Shown: positions 1-6,166, counted from the first letter of the stretch. The stretch: DNA of 10,209 nt from Sulfurimonas sp. (GCA_027858865.1 JAQIBW010000219.1:1-10209); one strand, 5' to 3'. Numbers and translations are program-made. Notes: a model not told the origin generated them from the letters alone.

Positions 1-1133
1 TTTCCATTCATTACATCTGCTAAATCCAAGAGTTTATATATATCTTCTTTAGTGCCTTTTTTACCCAGTATCTTTGCTAAGATTTTGTCACTCCAACCAG
101 TTCCATCGCGACAAGGTGTACACTGTCCACATGATTCTTCATGGTAAAATTCTAAGATATTTTTTAAAGCCTCAACCATATCTGTATCTTCATCCATGAT
201 TATCATGCCACCTGTTCCAAGTGAGCTTCCAATAGAGCGAAGAGCTTCATAGTCAAGAGTCAGATTTTCACACTCTTGTGCAGTTAAAACACCACATGAC
301 ACACCACCCGGTATCACAGCTTTTAGCTTTTTACCGCCTTTAATTCCACCACCAAAATAGTTTATATATTCCATCATAGAAACACCAAATTCATATTCAT
401 AAACACCAGGTTTCTCAACATGACCGCTCATAGCAAACAAAAGTGTCCCTGGACTTTTTTGTGTGCCAAATTCTCTATAAGCATCTGCACCATTTTGCAC
501 TATAAAAGGAACTGAAGCTATAGTTTCAACATTATTTACCAGTGTCGGATTACCGAAGTACCATTCTGGCTCTTTTTGTTTTGGCTTTAGTCTAGGATGA
601 CCACGTTTACCTTCCATAGATTCTAAAAGAGCTGATTTTTCTCCACAGATATAAGCACCTGCGCCACGATGGATAGTTATATCGCACTCATTTAAAAGTC
701 CATCAGCATAAGCTTCATCTATAGCCGCTTGTAAAATAAGCTGAAATTGAAAATACTCTCCGCGAATATAGATATAAGCGTGCTTTGCTTTAATAGCATA
801 ACAAGTTAAGATAATTCCCTCAATAAGAAGATGAGGATCTTTTGAGATAATCTGTCTATCTTTAAAAGTCCCCGGTTCACTCTCATCACAGTTAACTGCC
901 AAAAATGATGGCTTGTCAGAATCTTGGGGCATTAGTTCCCACTTTTCACCGGCAGATGCTCCGCCTCCACCTTTTCCTCTTAGGTTTGCATCTTTGATAA
1001 TTTTAATGATATCTGTAGGGGAATACTCATCCATTTTTGCTAAGCTTGCGTATCCATTATTGGCTTTTGCAACCTCTAAAGTATGAGAATTTTCAAGCTC
1101 AAATTTACGAGATACTATTTTACAATCTCTCAT
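1..1133 (-). CDS. nuoF: NADH-quinone oxidoreductase subunit F (51 kDa-type flavoprotein), 3' end cut by window edge
   Basis: This is the FMN subunit of the complex I input arm, which normally oxidises NADH and passes electrons to cluster N3. The ATG at 1133 overlaps the nuoE stop (ATGA), and 377 codons are present before the left edge. Visible motifs are the glycine-rich FMN loop LRGKGGGGASAGEKW (residues 51-65), NCDESEPGTFKDR (81-93), YICGEKSALL (161-170), NPTLVNNVET (195-204) and the N3 ligands ESCGQCTPCR (333-342, Cys335/338/341). The fourth N3 Cys should lie just beyond the edge. The FMN-contact residues are mostly kept. The family loop GRGGAGFPTG reads GKGGGGASAG here, CGEE reads CGEK, and KPPFP reads KPKQK, so residues that bind NADH in characterised enzymes are replaced. 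The NuoF identity is secure; the use of NADH is not. Confidence 0.93.
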   Translation of the reverse strand, partial: MRDCKIVSRKFELENSHTLEVAKANNGYASLAKMDEYSPTDIIKIIKDANLRGKGGGGASAGEKWELMPQDSDKPSFLAVNCDESEPGTFKDRQIISKDPHLLIEGIILTCYAIKAKHAYIYIRGEYFQFQLILQAAIDEAYADGLLNECDITIHRGAGAYICGEKSALLESMEGKRGHPRLKPKQKEPEWYFGNPTLVNNVETIASVPFIVQNGADAYREFGTQKSPGTLLFAMSGHVEKPGVYEYEFGVSMMEYINYFGGGIKGGKKLKAVIPGGVSCGVLTAQECENLTLDYEALRSIGSSLGTGGMIIMDEDTDMVEALKNILEFYHEESCGQCTPCRDGTGWSDKILAKILGKKGTKEDIYKLLDLADVMNG

Positions 1134-1567
1134 TTAAGTTCCTCTAATATCTCATCAACTTTTTTGGTTGTAAGGTTTTCATAATAGACATCATCTATCT
1201 GCATTACAGGAGCAGTTGAACATGAACCTAAACACTCAACATGCTGAATCTTTACATCTTTTGAACCTAGATGCTTTAAAATCTCATCACTTCCACAAAG
1301 CTTACAAGAGAGAGTTTTACATACTTGAACTTTTAGTTTATCTTGAGGTTCAAGGTTAAACATAGAGTAAAAAGTAGCTACGCTATATATCTCCATAGGA
1401 GCTAGATTAATCTGCTTAGATATCTCATCTATGGCATCTATGGATATATATCCATCTTGGTATTGAGCCATCCATAGACATGGAAGACAAAGAGCTTCTT
1501 GGCTTGGATATCTTGTTTTTAATTCTGATATTTTTGTTAAATTTTCTTGTGTAAAGGCAAAACTCAT
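1130..1567 (-). CDS. nuoE: NADH-quinone oxidoreductase subunit E (24 kDa-type, [2Fe-2S] N1a)
   Basis: This 145-residue thioredoxin-like ferredoxin subunit partners NuoF in the complex I input arm. The N-terminal helical region (about residues 10-70) contains the family pattern IYSVATFYSMF (60-70). The cluster ligands are Cys83 and Cys88 (C-x4-C) and Cys112 and Cys116 in ECLGSC (C-x3-C), followed by the usual APVMQIDD and a C-terminal helix. The interval between Cys88 and Cys112 is 23 residues, against about 35 in typical NuoE. The missing part corresponds to the GETT-DG-type loop. An extra CLPC pair lies at 27-30, where homologues usually have hydrophobic residues. The start overlaps the nuoCD stop by 4 bases and the stop overlaps the nuoF start by 4 bases, so translation is probably coupled. 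The protein is complete and likely cytoplasmic, on the peripheral arm. Confidence 0.92.
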   Translation of the reverse strand: MSFAFTQENLTKISELKTRYPSQEALCLPCLWMAQYQDGYISIDAIDEISKQINLAPMEIYSVATFYSMFNLEPQDKLKVQVCKTLSCKLCGSDEILKHLGSKDVKIQHVECLGSCSTAPVMQIDDVYYENLTTKKVDEILEELK

Positions 1568-3195
1568 CTATCCATCTCTCCAGCTATGATATTTAAACTA
1601 CCTAAAGTCATAATCGCATCTGCGACCTGATAATTTTCTATGATTTTTGGATATGCTGACATATGGTAAAAACTTGGTGGTCTCACTTTTACCTTATATG
1701 GAGTTCCGCTTCCATCACTTACTATGTAAAATCCTAGTTCACCATTTGCAGCTTCAAACGCACCGTAGTGTTCACCCTCGGGAACTTTAACGCCATCAGT
1801 TACTAGCATAAACTGATTCATCATATCTTCGATTCCGCCGTAAACACAACTCTTTTTTGGCATTGTTATTCTTCTATCATTTACATTTATATCGCCGCTT
1901 GGCATTCTTTTTACAGCTTGTTTAATAATCTTCATACTCTCGTTCATCTCTTCAAAACGAACCATCATTCTGTCATAAGTATCACCCACAGAACCAACAA
2001 CCATGTCAAAATCAAAAGTGTCATAGTAGTAATGTGGCTTAGCAAATCTCAAGTCATAAGCTACTCCGCTTGCACGAAGATTTGGTCCTGTAAAACCGTA
2101 ACTAATAGCTTGCTTGGAACTAACTGGTGATATATCTTGAATACGGTCATTGTAGATGCGGTTATGTGTAATCATCTTCAGAGACTCTGTAATTCCAAAA
2201 TCTATCTTTGTCAAAACATCTTCTAAATCACTCTGCCACCCATCATATAAGTCATGCGTCATTCCACCGATTCTCATATATGAGTTTGTAAGTCTAGCCC
2301 CAGTGAGTTTAGATAAAAAATCATAAGCATCATTACGAGGGTTAAACAGATACCAGTAGTTAGTCTGTCCACCCATATCTAGAAGTCCTGCAGCCAAACA
2401 TACAAGATGGTCAATCACTCGCGATAGTTCAGCCAGTATAACTCTTATAAAGATTCCACGATCTGGCAAAGTTATATCCATCATCTCCTCAACAGTTTTT
2501 GCAAAAGCAATGTTGTTCATAAGTGCTGAACAGTAGTTAAGTCTGTCAGTATATGGAATAATCTGGTTGTAATTGTGGTTTTCACAACTCTTCTCAAAAC
2601 CGCGATGCAAGTACCCTACTTCAGATGCTGCTGCTACGATTTTTTCACCATCTAGTGCGGCAAGAGTTCTTATAGTACCGTGGCTTGCTGGATGTGATGG
2701 ACCAAGATTTACTATCATCAAGTCATCTTTTTGCATATCTAGTTCTCTATCTTTGAGAAGCGGTTTCATCTCATCCATCATGTCTTGTGAAGTTGTACAG
2801 TACTGACCTTTAGTAATTTCATAATCTTTTCTAAGTGGATGCCCTTCAAACTCCATATGATTTAGTAGACGTTTTAGCATTTTGTGGTTTTCAAAGTTTA
2901 TGCCATATTGGTCGTAAACTTCTCTCTCAGCCCAATCAGCAGAATCAAAAAGTGAAGAGATAGACTCCACTCCGACCTCTTCATCCACAACTGCTACTTT
3001 AAAAATCTTAGTCTCTTTAAACTCTGAGTGTCTAAGTATATAAACAAGCTCAAATCTAGTAGATGCTGGGTATTTTTTATGAAGATTATCTATGCACGTA
3101 ATATCAAGCAGAAATGTAAAACCATCTTTTTCTTTGGCATCTTTAATGGTTTGGAAAATTTCCAAAGCATCTATCATTATAAAATTAGACATCAT
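1564..3195 (-). CDS. nuoCD: Fused NADH-quinone oxidoreductase subunit C/D
   Basis: This 543-residue protein joins NuoC (about residues 1-150) and NuoD (about 158-543) of the complex I connecting module. The NuoC part shows the 30 kDa signature EREVYDQYGINF (90-101) and GHPLRKDY (118-125). The NuoD part begins NLGPSHPASHG (163-173), continues with GYLHRGFEK (194-202), YTDRLNY (215-221) and GARL (299-302), and ends with the family's GEMDR. His172 and Tyr221 match the conserved His and Tyr that hold the quinone headgroup in Thermus Nqo4. The [NiFe]-hydrogenase cysteines are absent, so this is NuoD rather than a hydrogenase large subunit. Two consecutive ATG codons (3195 and 3192) are possible starts. 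The gene overlaps nuoB by 11 bases and nuoE by 4. NuoC and NuoD are separate proteins in many bacteria; the fusion also occurs in enterobacteria. Confidence 0.95.
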   Translation of the reverse strand: MMSNFIMIDALEIFQTIKDAKEKDGFTFLLDITCIDNLHKKYPASTRFELVYILRHSEFKETKIFKVAVVDEEVGVESISSLFDSADWAEREVYDQYGINFENHKMLKRLLNHMEFEGHPLRKDYEITKGQYCTTSQDMMDEMKPLLKDRELDMQKDDLMIVNLGPSHPASHGTIRTLAALDGEKIVAAASEVGYLHRGFEKSCENHNYNQIIPYTDRLNYCSALMNNIAFAKTVEEMMDITLPDRGIFIRVILAELSRVIDHLVCLAAGLLDMGGQTNYWYLFNPRNDAYDFLSKLTGARLTNSYMRIGGMTHDLYDGWQSDLEDVLTKIDFGITESLKMITHNRIYNDRIQDISPVSSKQAISYGFTGPNLRASGVAYDLRFAKPHYYYDTFDFDMVVGSVGDTYDRMMVRFEEMNESMKIIKQAVKRMPSGDINVNDRRITMPKKSCVYGGIEDMMNQFMLVTDGVKVPEGEHYGAFEAANGELGFYIVSDGSGTPYKVKVRPPSFYHMSAYPKIIENYQVADAIMTLGSLNIIAGEMDR

Positions 3196-3703
3196 CTAAC
3201 TTACCTTTAAACTCAGTGTTTCTTACTTCAAAACTCTCTTCACGTTTTAGTTGTCTTTGTATATCTAAGACAGCATCTAGTATAGCTTCAGGACGAGGTG
3301 GACAACCTGCTACATATACATCTACTGGAACTATCTCATCTATGCCTTGAAGAGTTGTGTAGTTGTCGTAAAATCCGCCAGTTGAAGCACAAGCACCAAC
3401 TGCTATTACCCATTTTGGTTCTGGCATCTGATCGTAAATCTGTTTTAAGATAGGAGCCTGCTTGTAACTAACAGTCCCCGCTACGACAAGTAAATCAGCA
3501 TGACGAGGAGAAAATCTAAGAACTTCTGCACCAAATCTTGAAATATCATAACGACTCGCTGCTGTTGCCATAAACTCAATAGCACAACATGCCGTACCAA
3601 AAACAAAAGGCCATAAAGATGCTTCACGACCCCAGTTTACAACTGCATCTATCTTTGTAGTAACTACTGCATCATCGAGCATATGAGTGTTGCTTAAGTC
3701 CAT
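3185..3703 (-). CDS. nuoB: NADH-quinone oxidoreductase subunit B (cluster N2 subunit)
   Basis: This 172-residue subunit carries the [4Fe-4S] cluster N2, the last electron carrier before quinone. The diagnostic tandem cysteines are in GTACCAIEF (Cys39, Cys40), followed by GACAS (Cys104) and AGCPPRPEA (Cys134). All four N2 ligands are present, and the segment FGAEVLRFSPRHADLL (57-72) is typical of the family. The length is ordinary. The start at 3703 overlaps the end of nuoA by 10 bases and the end overlaps nuoCD by 11 bases, so it sits in a tightly coupled operon. The protein is expected at the junction of the peripheral arm and the membrane arm. Nothing unusual is seen in it, unlike the downstream NuoE and NuoF. 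Confidence 0.96.
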   Translation of the reverse strand: MDLSNTHMLDDAVVTTKIDAVVNWGREASLWPFVFGTACCAIEFMATAASRYDISRFGAEVLRFSPRHADLLVVAGTVSYKQAPILKQIYDQMPEPKWVIAVGACASTGGFYDNYTTLQGIDEIVPVDVYVAGCPPRPEAILDAVLDIQRQLKREESFEVRNTEFKGKLDDV

Positions 3704-4062
3704 TTTAGTACCCCTGATTTATAAACGTAGATAAGTCCGCCAATAAGTAGAGCCATAAAAATAAACATCTCCATAAGAGCAAAAAGACCAAGATCTCTAA
3801 GGTTTAAAGCCCATGGAAACATAAAAAGGACTTCCACATCAAAGATAAGAAAGATTATTCCTACTAAAAAAAACTTAACGTTGAAACCATCAAAAGAATC
3901 TTTATGTGTAAGGCGGATGCCACCTTCAACAGGTTCGTTTTTTCGCACGTTGTCACTTGAAGTACCTAGATACTTTGTCAAGTGAAAAAGCAAAGGTAAG
4001 AGTATTACAAGAGCCGCTATCATAATAGAAGCTAAAAAAGTAGAATCAGACATCTTTCTCAT
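3694..4062 (-). CDS. nuoA: NADH-quinone oxidoreductase subunit A (membrane subunit)
   Basis: This is the first gene of the operon and encodes a 122-residue membrane protein with three predicted helices (about 8-30, 62-84 and 90-115). The family signature FDVEVLFMFPWAL (74-86), with the conserved Asp75 and Glu77, starts in helix 2. The loop between helices 1 and 2 contains EPVEGGIR (43-50), equivalent to the region that lines the quinone cavity in complex I. ATG4062 gives MRKMSDSTF. An internal ATG at 4053 gives MSDSTF, but its only purine-rich upstream sequence (GAGAAAG) abuts it, so the longer start is preferred with moderate confidence. A TATAAT box lies 34 bases upstream, leaving a leader of under 30 bases. 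Confidence 0.93.
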   Translation of the reverse strand: MRKMSDSTFLASIMIAALVILLPLLFHLTKYLGTSSDNVRKNEPVEGGIRLTHKDSFDGFNVKFFLVGIIFLIFDVEVLFMFPWALNLRDLGLFALMEMFIFMALLIGGLIYVYKSGVLKWT

Positions 4063-4095
4063 TTGTGTTTAATTTAGTGTATTTACTTATTTAAC

Positions 4096-4101
4096 ATTAT
4101 A
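4096..4101 (-). promoter_or_regulatory. Predicted -10 box of the nuo operon promoter
   Basis: A perfect TATAAT reads on the minus strand 34 bases before the nuoA start, inside an AT-rich stretch. No good TTGACA-like -35 hexamer is present at 17 bases, which fits Campylobacterota sigma-70 promoters, where the -35 element is weak and upstream AT-richness matters more. The transcription start would fall near 4089. Confidence 0.5.
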
Positions 4102-4316
4102 TCAATATCTTATACAAAATGATTACAAGTTTAAAAATTTGCTCTGAAGAAGGAGAATATGCTAACACCTCTTTACTCCGGTATGCATTTCCAAGTCAAA
4201 CTTAGGAACGAAGAAAAAGTGGAGATTAATGCACAAGGGATGAATGGCACTAACTTAAGCTATTTTAGCCTTTATATTTTAAATAGTTATCAAGTTCTTG
4301 GAATGATAGTTCGTCC

Positions 4317-4391
4317 GTCACTGCGAGCAATAGCGTGGCAGTCTAGTTTTTGCACGTAATCAGTCTAGATTGCTTCGTACCTCGCAATGAC
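4317..4391. repeat. REP-like imperfect palindrome (degenerate mobile palindromic element)
   Basis: The left arm at 4317-4346 begins GTCACTGCGAG and ends CAGTCTAG. The right arm at 4365-4391 begins CTAGATTGC and ends CGCAATGAC. The reverse complement of the right arm (GTCATTGCGAG...CAATCTAG) matches the left arm at both ends with a different centre. The arms are separated by about 18 bases, and the hairpin would have roughly 20 paired bases per side. The core GTCATTGCGAG...GAAGCAATCT resembles a palindromic repeat that I recall as scattered through intergenic regions of many unrelated bacterial genomes, often mistranslated in databases as a short Arg/Glu/Ser-rich peptide. The copy here is decayed. 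It may act as a transcript-end hairpin, but there is no T-run after it. Confidence 0.65.
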
Positions 4392-4543
4392 ATAGTTGTG
4401 ATTTGCAATGACGCACTAATGCAGATTTCTAATTATGCAACTAGTTATCAAGAAATAAGGTTAAATCAAACTCTATACTATTTATTGCTGTAACTCAAGG
4501 TAAAAGAGTATTAAATAACCAATATCAACTCTTACAACGCAAA

Positions 4544-4567
4544 CGACTCCCACGCTTCGTTCGCAGT
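4544..4567 (-). repeat. Second copy of the REP-like arm, inverted
   Basis: Read on the minus strand, this stretch begins ACTGCGAACGAAGCGTGG and ends GAGTCG. It matches the left arm of the palindrome at 4319-4343 (ACTGCGAGCAATAGCGTGG...AGTC) at about 20 of 24 positions with one gap. It stands alone, about 150 bases away, with no obvious partner arm, so it looks like a solo or decayed copy. A shorter fragment, TTGCAATGACG, occurs at 4403-4413. Confidence 0.5.
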
Positions 4568-4662
4568 ATAATTCTGATTATATGTATGAGATAAAATTGC
4601 AATTAGGTCTGATTTTTACATACTTATTACATTTTTATCACTTTTATATCTCTTTTTATTGA

Positions 4663-4683
4663 TATATTAGTATTAATTATGAT
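4663..4683 (+). promoter_or_regulatory. Candidate promoter region for the DUF302 lipoprotein gene
   Basis: Two -10-like hexamers, TATATT (4663-4668) and TATGAT (4678-4683), lie 30-50 bases before the start codon, within a run that is almost entirely A and T. Neither has a recognisable -35 hexamer. Which of them is used cannot be decided from sequence. Confidence 0.3.
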
Positions 4684-4714
4684 AGCATGTACTAAATATT
4701 TACTAGGAGAGAAA

Positions 4715-5398
4715 ATGAAAAGAAAAATAATAATGCTGGCAGCAACAGTATTTGCTGCCTTTACGATGAGTGGTTGTACTATGACAAAAATGGGTGTAGC
4801 TTATATGGGGTTTGATGAAAAAACACAAATAGCTTATGCTGAAATGATGGCAGTTGTTGATGAAACAGGTGACCCAGCTCAGGCTATGATGAAAGAATGG
4901 TTAATTACTGACGAAGATTTATCTGAAGAAGCTGTTTTTGATGATATGAAATTATTAGCTGGTGACTACAATATGAGATTTGTTGGTGAGAAACCAATGT
5001 TTAGAATTGAAGATCCAAAACCAAACCAAATAGCGCGTGCTAGAATTGCTGAGTTTTGTTCTATAGGTGTTGCTAAACAAATGTTTGATCACTCTCGTTT
5101 TTATGGTGGTTTTATGCCATGTCGTGTAGTATATGTTGAGTATGGTGATGGTAGAAGATACTTAATTTCTATGGATATGACTCTTGCACTTTATGGTGGA
5201 ACTGATACAAAGCCAATTCGTCCAGAACTTATGGCATCTATGGAAAATATCAAAAATGCAATGGAAAAAATTCCTTTAATAGCAGCTGGATATTATGATC
5301 AAGTAGAAGCTGATAAAGCAATGATTAAATATTATACTGAGCATGGTATCAACGAAAGAATGCCTACTATCAAAGAAGTAAAAAAAGAAAAAGAATAA
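4715..5398 (+). CDS. DUF302-family lipoprotein of unknown function
   Basis: The chosen ATG at 4715 has AGGAG five bases upstream and begins a typical lipoprotein signal: MKRK, a hydrophobic run, then lipobox MSGC with Cys21. The upstream in-frame ATG at 4679 would add 12 residues that spoil the signal and has no Shine-Dalgarno. The mature part (about 206 residues) contains a DUF302-like domain at about residues 85-165. Its marks are IAEFCSIGVAKQMF (111-124), FMPCRVVYVEYGDG (133-146) with Cys115 and Cys136, and a Gly-Gly at 161-162. The C-terminus is Lys/Glu-rich. DUF302 proteins have no settled function; links to metal or redox stress have been suggested. It is flanked by AT-rich DNA upstream and a stem-loop downstream, so it is probably monocistronic and membrane-anchored, facing the periplasm. 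The family call rests on motif resemblance only. Confidence 0.8.
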   Translation: MKRKIIMLAATVFAAFTMSGCTMTKMGVAYMGFDEKTQIAYAEMMAVVDETGDPAQAMMKEWLITDEDLSEEAVFDDMKLLAGDYNMRFVGEKPMFRIEDPKPNQIARARIAEFCSIGVAKQMFDHSRFYGGFMPCRVVYVEYGDGRRYLISMDMTLALYGGTDTKPIRPELMASMENIKNAMEKIPLIAAGYYDQVEADKAMIKYYTEHGINERMPTIKEVKKEKE

Positions 5399-5411
5399 TT
5401 AACTTTTTTTC

Positions 5412-5435
5412 ATTCCAACTCTCTCGAGTGGGAAT
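5412..5435 (+). terminator. Stem-loop after the DUF302 gene, possible terminator
   Basis: ATTCCAACTC pairs with GAGTGGGAAT around a TCTC loop: nine pairs and one A-G mismatch. It lies 14 bases after the stop codon. The following sequence (ATCTTTC) is only weakly T-rich, while a T7 tract sits on the 5' side. On the minus strand that tract would become an A run before the stem. It is a plausible but weak intrinsic terminator for the plus strand. Confidence 0.45.
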
Positions 5436-5526
5436 ATCTTTCAAATAACTTCAAACTTCGTACCTCTCGTATACCTTTTTTACAACACTTCAATTATGGT
5501 TTAACTTTCATATAAATTTATTTTGT

Positions 5527-5532
5527 TATAGT
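5527..5532 (+). promoter_or_regulatory. Candidate -10 box for the FKBP gene
   Basis: TATAGT (5527-5532) lies 30 bases before the start codon in AT-rich DNA after the preceding stem-loop. There is no clear -35 element. A strong ribosome-binding site, AAGGAG, follows at about 5551-5556, five bases before the ATG. Confidence 0.4.
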
Positions 5533-5561
5533 GAGACTTAGCAAAAATATAAGGAGAAAAT

Positions 5562-5981
5562 ATGGCTATTAGTAATGACCAAACAGTTGCAATAAAATAT
5601 GAATTAAAAGTAGAAGGGGATGTTATTGATAGTAATATTGATAAAGAACCTTTAGAATTTACGTTCGGTTCAGGACAAATCCTTCCAGGATTAGAGTCTA
5701 GAATAGCTGAGTTAAACGAAGGTGAAGAGGCCTCTATAGTAATTCCGGCAAATGAAGCTTACGGTGACTACAAAGAAGAAGCAATGCAAAAACTTCCAAA
5801 ATCACAACTCGAAGGTATTGAACTTTCAGTCGGTTTACCACTTCAAGGTAAAAGTGCTGATGGAAAACCGATAAATGTTGTTGTAAAAGAGATTTATGAT
5901 GACGAAGTATTAATAGACCTGAATCATCCACTTGCAGGAAAAGATTTAAACTTCGACATAAACGTAGTTTCTATCAAGTAA
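5562..5981 (+). CDS. slyD: SlyD-like FKBP-type peptidyl-prolyl cis-trans isomerase
   Basis: This is a 139-residue cytoplasmic proline isomerase/chaperone with no signal peptide. The N-terminal FKBP half has the pattern YELKVEGDVIDS (13-24), LEFTFGSGQILPGLE (31-45) and ANEAYGDY (63-70). The insert-in-flap chaperone domain follows (about 71-119), and the chain returns to the FKBP fold with LNHPLAGKDLNFDINVV (120-136), a strong SlyD-group signature. The His/Cys-rich metal-binding tail of E. coli SlyD is absent; the protein stops just after the last strand, as in the short SlyD-like proteins. The start is set by AAGGAG five bases upstream. The gene has its own candidate promoter and is closed by a strong hairpin terminator, so it is probably transcribed alone. 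Confidence 0.9.
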   Translation: MAISNDQTVAIKYELKVEGDVIDSNIDKEPLEFTFGSGQILPGLESRIAELNEGEEASIVIPANEAYGDYKEEAMQKLPKSQLEGIELSVGLPLQGKSADGKPINVVVKEIYDDEVLIDLNHPLAGKDLNFDINVVSIK

Positions 5982-5994
5982 AAATTTATTTTAA

Positions 5995-6040
5995 AGATTC
6001 ATTCCAGAAGTTCACTCCTGAGAATGAATCTCCACTTTTT
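5995..6040 (+). terminator. Rho-independent terminator after slyD
   Basis: AGATTCATTC (5995-6004) pairs perfectly with GAATGAATCT (6022-6031). The stem continues inward with CAG/CTG after a one-base bulge. A T5 run follows four bases after the stem (6036-6040). It starts 14 bases after the slyD stop codon and separates that gene from the cytochrome-lpxB operon. Confidence 0.7.
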
Positions 6041-6131
6041 ATCAATTTATCTTAATCCATACATTGTAGTTATTATTTACTTAAAAATATAATTTTTCTA
6101 TTTGAGTAATCATGATTATATATGATTTAGA

Positions 6132-6137
6132 TATAAT
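6132..6137 (+). promoter_or_regulatory. Predicted -10 box of the cytochrome c-lpxB operon
   Basis: TATAAT lies 30 bases before the TTG start of the cytochrome gene, downstream of the slyD terminator, in AT-rich DNA. A TTGAGT at 6102-6107 is too far away (24 bases) to be a normal -35. The transcription start would be near 6144, giving a leader of about 23 bases that includes GAGG at 6156-6159. Confidence 0.5.
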
Positions 6138-6166
6138 CTCATCATTATAAATACCGAGGTTTTTAG

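Larger units (their letters stand above)
4063..4678. other. 616-base intergenic region between divergent nuoA and DUF302 gene
   Basis: This gap holds the nuoA promoter (minus strand), a palindromic repeat at 4317-4391, a second inverted copy at 4544-4567 and a very AT-rich run (about 4610-4680) that probably carries the promoter of the downstream lipoprotein gene. A reading frame at 4159-4359 has an AAGGAG-like sequence 3 bases upstream, but its last 15 codons run through the repeat and the rest resembles no family I know. I see no tRNA, no riboswitch-like structure and no CRISPR. The 11-base direct repeat TAGTTATCAAG occurs at 4284-4294 and 4442-4452, on either side of the palindrome. Confidence 0.7.

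Noticed and set aside
1918..3210. Plus-strand reading frames of 60-77 codons across the nuoCD region
   Set aside because: They lie wholly within a strongly supported minus-strand gene, lack domain-like sequence and have no ribosome-binding sites, so they are shadows.
1564..3703. NuoB/NuoD as a [NiFe]-hydrogenase or formate hydrogenlyase pair
   Set aside because: The NuoD part lacks the N- and C-terminal CxxC nickel ligands and ends in GEMDR; it is followed by nuoE and nuoF, so this is complex I.
4159..4359. 66-codon plus-strand frame with an AAGGAG-like site upstream
   Set aside because: The last 15 codons run through the REP-like palindrome, the remainder matches no family I recognise, and the Shine-Dalgarno spacing is short (3 bases). 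It may be a remnant; I do not count it as a gene.
4504..4536. AAGAGT...ACTCTT inverted repeat in the intergenic region
   Set aside because: The six-base arms are separated by about 20 bases of AT-rich DNA; this is too weak to support a terminator or operator.
4679..4714. Upstream ATG as the start of the DUF302 lipoprotein
   Set aside because: It would place 12 extra residues before the lipoprotein signal and lacks a ribosome-binding site, while ATG4715 has AGGAG at ideal spacing.
5456..5466. CTTCGTACCTC, identical to 4373-4383 in the REP-like right arm
   Set aside because: Only 11 bases match and the flanks differ; identical 11-mers are expected by chance in 10 kb, so it is not called as another repeat copy.
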